Shown here piece by piece: positions 25,087 through 32,452 of a stretch of DNA of 64,000 bases (the stretch's first letter is position 1; every line of letters starts with the position of its first letter). A program made the translations under genes and the position numbers. The stretch is from assembly GCA_949295645.1 (NCBI GenBank), contig CASFLY010000130.1, positions 26,168 through 90,167 of the forward strand, read 5' to 3'. The notes below the pieces were generated by a model. It did not search any database and was not told the DNA's origin. It saw nothing but the letters and a program-made list of their open reading frames with translations. This DNA comes from an uncultured Bacteroidales bacterium. GTDB taxonomy: Bacteria; Bacteroidota; Bacteroidia; Bacteroidales; UBA932.

Positions 25087-27654
25087 CTATAATTCTGCGC
25101 TCCGCAACCCTTTTGCGGAAACTTTCACTGCCGTTCCGCGGGTGACGATGACGGTCAGCTGTCCGTTGAAAAGGTGCATCTGCGGCTTGTGGAACGCTTC
25201 GAGACAGGTCGGGTCTCCGTTGGCCATGGCCACGAAACGCCCCTTGTCCCCGGTTTCCACCTTGACAAGCCTGCTGTCTGTCGGGACAGGATTTCCGTTC
25301 CTGTCGACAACGCTGACATTCAGATATACCAGTTCATCTCCGGTTCCGCACCTTTGATTCCTGCCGGCATCGGTTCCGTTTCCGCATTGCCCGTCCTGCG
25401 GGCATCCCGAACCGTTCCACCGGTCTTCGGTTATTTTCAGGGCGTATGCCTTTCCTGCCGTCCTGACTGTCTTTTCGGCTACAGCCCTCCCGTCGGTGTC
25501 GTACGCCACAACTTTCAGTTCACCGGGTTCGTAGACGACGTCGTCCCACATCAGGCGGAACCTTTCCATCACGGTGCGGGCATCCTCGCCTCCCTTGCCG
25601 CAGGAGCGTACTCCGAAACCTTTGTCACTGAACTTTTTGCGACCATGGCTTACTCCGTTTACGAAAAGTTCGGCTTCAGGCCAGGACGTGTAGACGAAAA
25701 CCGGTGTCGTTTCCCCTTCTCTGCCTTCCCAGTTCCAGTGCGGAAGGATGTGCAGTGTGGGTTCCTCCGTGTTCCAGACGCTTCTGTAGAGCCAGAAACG
25801 GTCTTTGGGAATCGATGCCAGATCGATGATCCCGAACATCGAAGAATGGTTGGGCCAGGCATCCGTGTCGTACGGGGACGGCTCTCCGAGATAGTCGAAA
25901 CCGGTCCACACGAACTGCCCCATCACCCATTTATGGTCTTCATCGGCTGCCAGGTCATCGTCCGGGATGTTCGACCAGGAACAGAATTCGGTGTCGTAGG
26001 AAGACGACTGGTGGTCAGAATGCAAGCGGTCGTATCCCACCTCTACAGGGAAATGGTAAGTCCCGCGCGAACTGACGGTGGAAGCCGTTTCGGAGCCGAG
26101 TATCAGGCCTTGCGGAAGCAGTCTGCGGGCTTCCGTGTAGCGTCCCACCTTGTAGTTGAAGCCGGCCACGTCCAAGCGGGCTGCAAAGCCGTTTTCAAGG
26201 ACGGCATCGAACTGGTCCATACCGCAGGTGACAGGCCTTGTCGGGTCTTCCCTGTGACAGATTTCCTGCAGGAACACGGCGGTTTTCCATCCTCCTTCGG
26301 CCCACTGGGACGGCACTTCGTTCCCGATGCTCCACATCACGACCGACGGGTTGTTGCGGAAATGACGCAGCATATTGACCATATCCTTTTCAGCCCACCG
26401 GTCGAAAAACCTGTGGTACCCGTTCTCGCACTTGGCCACGTCCCATTCGTCGAACGGCTCGACCATCATCATAAAGCCCATCTCGTCGCACAGTTCCACG
26501 AGTTCCTCGGCAGGCATGTTGTGCGAGGTGCGGATGGCGTCGCAGCCCATATCCTTGAGCATTGCAAGCTGGTGGCGTATCGCAGAGCGGTTTACGGCCG
26601 CCCCGAGAGGTCCGAGATCGTGGTGAAGGCAGACGCCCTTGAACTTGCGGGCTTCTCCGTTCAGGAAAAAGCCTTCTCCGGGCCGGACTTCTATGCTGCG
26701 GATGCCGAAGCGGGTGGAACAGGTGTCCTGCAGTTCATACCCGTCTGTAACAGTGATCTTGTGGCGTCCGGTCCAGTCGGTCACGATGCCGCCTCCCGTG
26801 AGAATCTCGGTTTCGGCAGTGTACAGGGAAGGGCTTTCGGGCGACCAGAGCTGCGGACGCTCCACGGTGAGCTGCTGTTCGAAGGGGAGGCCTTCAGCCT
26901 TGCGCCTTGTGTCTGTGGCCGAGGCGACTTCCCGTCCCGAAGGATCCCTGATGACGGTTTTCAGTGTGACGACGTCCCCTGTCTCCACACCCTCCACTTC
27001 TGTCCGGACGCTGACACAGGCATAGTCTTCCCCGGCGTAAGGAGTCGTGATGTACGTTCCCCAGACCGGAACATGCACGGCCGGGACGCACAGCAGCCTG
27101 ACTTTGCGGTACAGCCCGGCTCCCGGGTACCAGCGCGATGACTGGGGTCTGTTTTCCAGGAGGACGGCGATTTCGTTGTCTCCGGCTTCGACCGCATCGG
27201 TGATGTCGCAGTGGAAGGAGTTGTAGCCGTACGGCCAATGGCAGACTTCCTTGCCGTTTATGCTGACGCGGGCTTCGCTCATGGCTCCGTCGAAAAGGAG
27301 GATGTATCTGTAGCCTGCGGCCAATGAGTTACTGTCAATGGCAATGCTGCGTCTGTAGGCTCCTTTGCCCATGTACGGCAGGCCGCCCGAGCGTCCCGTC
27401 TTGACGGAAGCCGTTTCTTCACCGTTCTGGACCACAGCCACTTCCTGCAGGTCGTTGGCCCTGTCGAAAGGTCCGGTTATCGCCCAGTCGTGCGGAATCG
27501 CGACGGTTTTCCATCCGTCTTCCGCAGCGAGGTTATGGTCCTGCCGGAATTCCCACTCGTCCAGCAGGACGCTGCTGCGGTCCTGCGCCGCGGCGGCGGT
27601 GCTTCCGCAGAGGGTGATGACGATTGCTGATAATATTATTGTGTTCAGTTTCAT
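25087..27654 (-). CDS. GH2 beta-galactosidase of the galactan locus
   Basis: This protein of about 855 residues has a cleavable signal peptide (M-K-L-N-T-I-I... A-A-A-A-Q) and is expected in the periplasm. It has the GH2 sugar-binding jelly roll (about 25-200), Ig-like domain (about 200-310) and TIM barrel, with the acid/base Glu446 in S-I-G-N-E-V and the nucleophile Glu522 in L-G-S-E-T-A-S-T. A DUF4982-like domain (about 620-690) and a C-terminal Ig-like domain follow. In the galactan locus it would release galactose from galacto-oligosaccharides made by the GH53 enzyme. The frame extends to an ATG at 27678, but that codon lies in a repeat and spoils the signal peptide, so 27654 is preferred. 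Confidence 0.9.
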   Translation of the reverse strand: MKLNTIILSAIVITLCGSTAAAAQDRSSVLLDEWEFRQDHNLAAEDGWKTVAIPHDWAITGPFDRANDLQEVAVVQNGEETASVKTGRSGGLPYMGKGAYRRSIAIDSNSLAAGYRYILLFDGAMSEARVSINGKEVCHWPYGYNSFHCDITDAVEAGDNEIAVLLENRPQSSRWYPGAGLYRKVRLLCVPAVHVPVWGTYITTPYAGEDYACVSVRTEVEGVETGDVVTLKTVIRDPSGREVASATDTRRKAEGLPFEQQLTVERPQLWSPESPSLYTAETEILTGGGIVTDWTGRHKITVTDGYELQDTCSTRFGIRSIEVRPGEGFFLNGEARKFKGVCLHHDLGPLGAAVNRSAIRHQLAMLKDMGCDAIRTSHNMPAEELVELCDEMGFMMMVEPFDEWDVAKCENGYHRFFDRWAEKDMVNMLRHFRNNPSVVMWSIGNEVPSQWAEGGWKTAVFLQEICHREDPTRPVTCGMDQFDAVLENGFAARLDVAGFNYKVGRYTEARRLLPQGLILGSETASTVSSRGTYHFPVEVGYDRLHSDHQSSSYDTEFCSWSNIPDDDLAADEDHKWVMGQFVWTGFDYLGEPSPYDTDAWPNHSSMFGIIDLASIPKDRFWLYRSVWNTEEPTLHILPHWNWEGREGETTPVFVYTSWPEAELFVNGVSHGRKKFSDKGFGVRSCGKGGEDARTVMERFRLMWDDVVYEPGELKVVAYDTDGRAVAEKTVRTAGKAYALKITEDRWNGSGCPQDGQCGNGTDAGRNQRCGTGDELVYLNVSVVDRNGNPVPTDSRLVKVETGDKGRFVAMANGDPTCLEAFHKPQMHLFNGQLTVIVTRGTAVKVSAKGLRSAEL

Positions 27655-27672
27655 TCTTTGTTTTTTTTTACT

Positions 27673-27840
27673 TGTCATCTCGAGCGGAGCCGCAGGCGCA
27701 GTCGAGAGATCTGTACGTATTATGCGCCTGTTTTATAGGCAGATGTCTCGACTTCGCTCGACATGACACTGTGAAGGGCATTCGACATGACACCGTGAAG
27801 GGCATTCGACATGATACTGTGAGGGGCGCTCGACATGACA
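27673..27840 (-). repeat. Long palindromic copy, inverted short copy and 24-bp units
   Basis: A 41-bp long copy at 27673-27713, then an inverted short copy at about 27741-27768 (ending in CGCTCGACATGACA), then three inverted 24-bp units to 27840 that share the CGACATGA core. This is the same arrangement as 23433-23647 in the opposite orientation. It fills the space between the GH53 and GH2 genes. Confidence 0.9.
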
Positions 27841-27865
27841 TTGAGGGGGCACCCCTCAATGTCAT
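27835..27865 (-). terminator. Perfect 14-bp stem-loop across the GH53 stop codon
   Basis: ATGACATTGAGGGG at 27835-27848 and CCCCTCAATGTCAT at 27852-27865 are perfect complements with a 3-nt loop. The GH53 TGA stop lies in the right arm. No T-run follows in the direction of GH53 transcription, so it may act as a 3'-end stabiliser or partial terminator before GH2. Confidence 0.6.
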
Positions 27866-28980
27866 TCTGCCGCAGCCTCGGTGAAGGCATCGAGGGCGCG
27901 TGTCGGCCTGCCGTTCTCGTCGAAGGCCCCTTTGTAGTAGCCGTTGTAGCCCGGAGGGCATTCAGGCTCCCAGTAGAAGACCCCGAGGCAGTGCCCAGAC
28001 TTCTCGGCCCCTTCCAACAGTTCGCAGAGCTGCCCGTAAGCCGTGTCGGGGTCGTCGTACTGCATACCGGTCTCGCATATCATCACATCCTTGCCGAACT
28101 TGTTGTACAAAGTAGTGATGTTCGAGACGCATTGTCCTATCCTTTCCGATGCGCTTTCAGGGTAGAGGGAAAGCCCGATGACGTCGTATTTGCCGCCGTG
28201 GGCCTTCAGACTGTTGCAGACAGTCCTGGCATAGTTCGCATCATGCCCTCTGTCGATATGGACGATTACAGCTGCATCAGGATAGACCGCCTTGGATGCC
28301 TCATAGCCGGCGTTTATGAATCTTGTGAAGTTGGCAGGGCTGGATGTGAGGTTGCCCCCTGCAGCCGTAGTCGTGGTTCCGTCCGAATTTTCGTCGACGT
28401 CGGTGTGGTAGAGCATCCCGTGGGTAATTTCATTGCCCACCTGGACCCATTCCACATTGGTGATTCTGTTGTTTTTGAGTATGGTCAGGACTTCAGTGGT
28501 GTGTGCGGCTACTGCCTCGGCCAGTTCGTCAGTGGTGTAGTCCAACCAGGCTTCCGGAATGAGCTGTGTGCCCGGGTCGGCCCAGGTGTCGCTGTAGTGG
28601 AAATCTATCATCAGTCTCATACCGAGTTCCTGTGCCCTGGCGGCCTTGACCAAGACATCCCCGGCATTGCACCAGCCGTTGTCGGGATCCACCCACACGC
28701 GGAGCCTTATGGCATTCATCCCGATTTCTTTCATCAGGGCGGTGCACTCCATGGTTTCCCCGTCGGCATTGCTGAATGTGTAGTTCTCGTTTTCGAGCTG
28801 GGTCACCCAGCTGATGTCGGCCCCGAGTGCGAAGCCTGTGCTGACTTCCGTCTTGTTTCCGTCGGATTCTTCCCCGGCAGCAGGAGTATAGACCGGATTT
28901 ACTTCCGAGCATCCCGTCATCAGGAGTAGTACTGTGGCCAAAAGTGCTGTCATTGTCCTTGTATTGTTTGATTGTAGCAT
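27862..28980 (-). CDS. GH53 endo-beta-1,4-galactanase lipoprotein
   Basis: This 372-residue lipoprotein (lipobox M-T-G-C near residue 24) is probably on the cell surface. The GH53 TIM barrel starts at F-A-L-G-A-D-I-S-W-V and shows the family motifs R-L-R-V-W-V-D-P, I-D-F-H-Y-S-D-T-W-A-D-P, the acid/base Glu184 in V-G-N-E-I-T-H-G and the nucleophile Glu303 in M-I-C-E-T-G. It cuts the beta-1,4-galactan backbone of pectic arabinogalactan I into oligosaccharides for the SusCD pair encoded upstream. It is 12 bp after the SusE-like gene, and its stop codon sits inside a repeat-derived hairpin. Confidence 0.95.
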   Translation of the reverse strand: MLQSNNTRTMTALLATVLLLMTGCSEVNPVYTPAAGEESDGNKTEVSTGFALGADISWVTQLENENYTFSNADGETMECTALMKEIGMNAIRLRVWVDPDNGWCNAGDVLVKAARAQELGMRLMIDFHYSDTWADPGTQLIPEAWLDYTTDELAEAVAAHTTEVLTILKNNRITNVEWVQVGNEITHGMLYHTDVDENSDGTTTTAAGGNLTSSPANFTRFINAGYEASKAVYPDAAVIVHIDRGHDANYARTVCNSLKAHGGKYDVIGLSLYPESASERIGQCVSNITTLYNKFGKDVMICETGMQYDDPDTAYGQLCELLEGAEKSGHCLGVFYWEPECPPGYNGYYKGAFDENGRPTRALDAFTEAAAE

Positions 28981-28992
28981 AGATTTTCGGTT

Positions 28993-30792
28993 TTATTGGA
29001 GTTCAAGACTGTATGTCATATTCGTGTAGTCGCCCAGATTCACCTTGATGAGGTAGATGCCTGTGGCTTCAGGCTTGATATTGTTATTGTTGTCGCCCGT
29101 CACAAGTTTCCCGTCGGATCCGCCGTACTTGTATTGCCAGTTGTCTCCGAGGACTATCTGGATGCCGTCGCCTATTTCAGTTATCTCGCAGGTGGCCTGC
29201 CAGGTTCCGGACCCGTAGTCGAACGTCATAGGGTCGGAGGAAAGCGACCAGGCGTTGAATGTCCCGCTGACGCAGAGCGGAAGCGCCTCTTCGGCCCAGG
29301 TCTTGGTGTTCATATCCACCGTTATCCTTGTGAGTCCGTATTCCGCAGGCCAGGCGGCATAGACAGCATTCCCGTCGACAGGAGGCACTATTTCCGCCAG
29401 ACTGTGGCTATCGGAGGACGAAACCCCGTATCTTGTCCCGTCGGCAGCGACTGCTTCAGTGCTGAACGTGAAGTTGTAGTAGCAGGCACCGGTACTTTCG
29501 TCCCAGGTCTCCGGAGTGGAGAAATAACCCGTATAGTGCCCGTCCCTGTCCGGAGAATGGAGGGTGGAGGCAAGCTTCTCGGGCCAGTAGTTCCCGTCTG
29601 CAGTGTTCCAGCTGTAGAAAAGGTAAAGGAATTCAGGCATATCCTCTCCGGTCCCCGGCTCGTACTCCTCTCCCGTGTTGATGTCCACGGCTCCCTTGTG
29701 CAGTTCCCATTTTCCTTCGGTCATTCTCAGGAAAAGGGTGTAGGTACCGGCTTCGGCCGTCGTGATGCCGCCTGTCGCTGTTCCCATAGATGCGTTCGAG
29801 ATGGTCCCGTCCGCAGCTGCCGCTATCGAGCCGGAGGTTTCGGCATAAGAGCCGGTGCCTGTGGTGCTGTTGTACAGGCCTCCGGTGTAGTCGAGCTGTA
29901 TGGTCTGGTTGTCGGCAGTGGTGGCAAACACGAGGTAGAAGGCTTCCTTGCTGCCCGAATAGTTCATTTTCAAGGCTTCGGAAGAGCCTGGAGTCAGCGT
30001 CATTTCGGAAATCGAAGTACATTCCCAAAGGCGTCTGGACGTACTCATAGTCACATAGTAGCATCCGGCAGGCTCAGGGAACCAGGCATTCCAGGTTTTC
30101 ATTTCGGCCTTCTGCTCGAGAGGGAAAGGATTGCCATCTACATATCCGCCCCATATCGTGCCGTTGCCCTCTACGAAATAGAAGTTGTACCAGCTTGCGA
30201 CGTGTACGAAGCCGGCGTATTCTCCGCCTTTTTCAGTTGTGGCGGGCAGAATGGTGTCAGTCCCCCAGTTGCCCATGAAGCCGACCAATCTGACCCTGCT
30301 CATATCTATGGTGTACGGTGTCACGGTGATGCTTATCGTGTTCCCGTAGGAAGCAGTGCCGGTGTTGGTGCCGAGGGCGGTGCATATTCTGATGTATATG
30401 GTCGAAGGCACTTCTCCCTGCAGCCCGAGGCCGGAGAGAAGGTTGTTCAGTTCCATGGCAGTAAACTGGATGTTGGAAGAACCTTTCGGGATGATCTGCT
30501 CCACACTGGTCCCGAAATCTTCGGACGTGGAGAACTGGATGGAATATACGGTGACGTCATCCGTCATCTGGGCGTCCGGATTGCTCAGAGTAGCGTTCCC
30601 GAGTTCGTCCCACCATAGAGTCAGTGCTAAGGAGGAGCCCATATCCTCGAGCAGGACGATGTCCGTATCGGCCGTGCCTATGGTCGCGCCGTCTTTGTCG
30701 ATGGTCGCCGTCAGCATCTCTCCGTCCTTTGCACAGGAAAAGAGAAGAAGCGAGGCTGCCGCCAATGATAGTATATGCTGTAATTTTTTCAT
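28993..30792 (-). CDS. SusE-like surface glycan-binding lipoprotein
   Basis: This 599-residue lipoprotein (lipobox L-F-S-C near residue 20) has C-A-K-D-G-E, an acidic stretch after Cys like the Bacteroidota surface-export signal. A SusE-type Ig domain (about 25-160; L-A-L-T-L-W-W-D, Y-S-I-Q-F-S-T-S-E-D-F) is followed by several starch-binding-like beta domains with aromatic patches (F-M-G-N-W-G, Y-L-F-Y-S-W-N, F-N-A-W-S-L). It should bind galactan at the surface beside SusD. Its position after SusD and before GH53 equals that in known galactan loci. Confidence 0.88.
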   Translation of the reverse strand: MKKLQHILSLAAASLLLFSCAKDGEMLTATIDKDGATIGTADTDIVLLEDMGSSLALTLWWDELGNATLSNPDAQMTDDVTVYSIQFSTSEDFGTSVEQIIPKGSSNIQFTAMELNNLLSGLGLQGEVPSTIYIRICTALGTNTGTASYGNTISITVTPYTIDMSRVRLVGFMGNWGTDTILPATTEKGGEYAGFVHVASWYNFYFVEGNGTIWGGYVDGNPFPLEQKAEMKTWNAWFPEPAGCYYVTMSTSRRLWECTSISEMTLTPGSSEALKMNYSGSKEAFYLVFATTADNQTIQLDYTGGLYNSTTGTGSYAETSGSIAAAADGTISNASMGTATGGITTAEAGTYTLFLRMTEGKWELHKGAVDINTGEEYEPGTGEDMPEFLYLFYSWNTADGNYWPEKLASTLHSPDRDGHYTGYFSTPETWDESTGACYYNFTFSTEAVAADGTRYGVSSSDSHSLAEIVPPVDGNAVYAAWPAEYGLTRITVDMNTKTWAEEALPLCVSGTFNAWSLSSDPMTFDYGSGTWQATCEITEIGDGIQIVLGDNWQYKYGGSDGKLVTGDNNNNIKPEATGIYLIKVNLGDYTNMTYSLELQ

Positions 30793-30822
30793 TTTCCTTG
30801 TTTTTAGAATCCGGAAGCGTTT

Positions 30823-32439
30823 TCAGAATCCGATAGCGTTGTTTATTTTCTGGAGTTCGGGGTTGACGGAATATTCCGCCTCCGGAATCGGCAGATAGCA
30901 GTATTTGTCATCTGTTCCTGCACCTTCCTGTACCCCGGCTTTCCATTGCCAGAGATAGTCGGAAGAAGTGTATTTCCCGAACCGGATAAGGTCGGTGCGG
31001 CGGATGCACTCCATATACAGTTCCCGCAGCCTCTCATCACAGAGGAAGTCGAGGGTCACGTCAGCGTCCTGGACATCCCCGGAATCATCCCCGTAAGCCC
31101 TGCCGCGGACTTCATTTACATAGTATGATGCGCTCTGGGCCGCTCCGGTCCCGCCTCTGACTATGGCTTCGGCCATCATCAGATACACGTCGGCAAGCCT
31201 GAGTACGGGGAAGTCCGTATTGGCCCCGTCGGTGCTGCAGTCGCTGGCCGCCTCGCCCCCGTCCGTAAGGTTGGTCCATTTGCAGATGCGGTATCCGGTG
31301 GAAGCGTCATCGTGGCCGGATATTTCGACATCCCTGTCGGTCACTGTGTATGTCACCTCTCCGCCTGCCCCGGTGACAGGATCCGATCTGTCATAGCCGA
31401 TGAAGCGGTACCTGGAGTCCGATGCCGGGTCGAAGGCCTGAACCAGGTCAGGACGGGCCCTGAGGTTGTTCCAGGCTCCGGAGTTCAGCGTGCCCCAGAC
31501 ATTTGCATAGTCGGCGAAGTTGTCGAGGACGCAGCCGCAGGTGATGAAGGTCGTGGCATCCCAGGTGCTGGTGCGGGTGGCGTCGCAGGCAAGGGCGAAG
31601 ATGATTTCGTCCGTACGCTTGTGGTTGTCGGCATTGAACAGCTGCGAATAGTCTCCGGCAAGGGAATAGCCTGACCCGATAACATTGTTGCAGGCGGCGA
31701 TGCACTCGTCGTAGTACTTTTCTCCGGTGTAGACTTCGCCGTTCAGGTACACTCTTGCAAGCAGGGCGTAAGCCGCTCCCGTAGTGGCGTGCCCGTAGTT
31801 GTCGGCTTCAAGCAGCGGGGCTATTTCCTCGAGTTCCGATGTCACGAAGGAAAAGACCTGTTTCCTGTCCCGTATTTCAGGGATGATATTGGCGCCTATC
31901 GGGCTGTTCTCATCCACGAACGGCATTTTGGCGTAGAAATCGATGGCGTGCGAATAGGCGTATGCCCGGAGGAATCTGGCTTCATTCCGGTATTTTTCTA
32001 TCAGAGCACGTTCGGAATCCCCGAAAGCCGAAAGCAGTTCCTCATCGGAGGCGTTCCGGATAAGGTCGTTGCTCATGGCAATGATGTTGTAGATATGGTA
32101 GTACATGGCCGAGCACCAGGGGTCGCTGGCCGTCCAGGAGAGTCCGTTTATGTCGGTGAGGCTTTCGCCGGCGAGCCAGATGGCATCGCAGGCGTCGGTA
32201 GAACAGTCCTGGAACATCATCAGCGTCCTGAGGTAGTTCTGGCTGCGGGTCTCGTCCGAAACGCTTGCTACCCTCTGTATCAGGGCTGCATAGATGCCGT
32301 TAAGGGTGCTCTGGTAGCCCTCTACCGTAGAAAATACCTGACTCGACGTGAAACTTGTGTGCGGTTTCTGGTCCAGGTCGCAGGACGAAAGCCCGGTCAT
32401 CATCACGGCAGCAGCCATTGCATATATAATCTTTTTCAT
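30823..32439 (-). CDS. SusD/RagB-like lipoprotein of the galactan locus
   Basis: This 538-residue protein has lipobox L-S-S-C near residue 19, then D-L-D-Q-K-P-H. The SusD N-terminal TPR region includes E-A-R-F-L-R-A-Y-A-Y-S-H-A-I-D-F-Y-A-K-M. The C-terminal domain has L-R-L-A-D-V-Y-L-M-M-A-E-A-I-V-R-G and C-D-E-R-L-R-E-L-Y-M-E. It presents galacto-oligosaccharides to the SusC barrel. The start is 13 bp after the SusC stop. Confidence 0.95.
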   Translation of the reverse strand: MKKIIYAMAAAVMMTGLSSCDLDQKPHTSFTSSQVFSTVEGYQSTLNGIYAALIQRVASVSDETRSQNYLRTLMMFQDCSTDACDAIWLAGESLTDINGLSWTASDPWCSAMYYHIYNIIAMSNDLIRNASDEELLSAFGDSERALIEKYRNEARFLRAYAYSHAIDFYAKMPFVDENSPIGANIIPEIRDRKQVFSFVTSELEEIAPLLEADNYGHATTGAAYALLARVYLNGEVYTGEKYYDECIAACNNVIGSGYSLAGDYSQLFNADNHKRTDEIIFALACDATRTSTWDATTFITCGCVLDNFADYANVWGTLNSGAWNNLRARPDLVQAFDPASDSRYRFIGYDRSDPVTGAGGEVTYTVTDRDVEISGHDDASTGYRICKWTNLTDGGEAASDCSTDGANTDFPVLRLADVYLMMAEAIVRGGTGAAQSASYYVNEVRGRAYGDDSGDVQDADVTLDFLCDERLRELYMECIRRTDLIRFGKYTSSDYLWQWKAGVQEGAGTDDKYCYLPIPEAEYSVNPELQKINNAIGF

Positions 32440-32452
32440 ATCTGTTCCTTTT

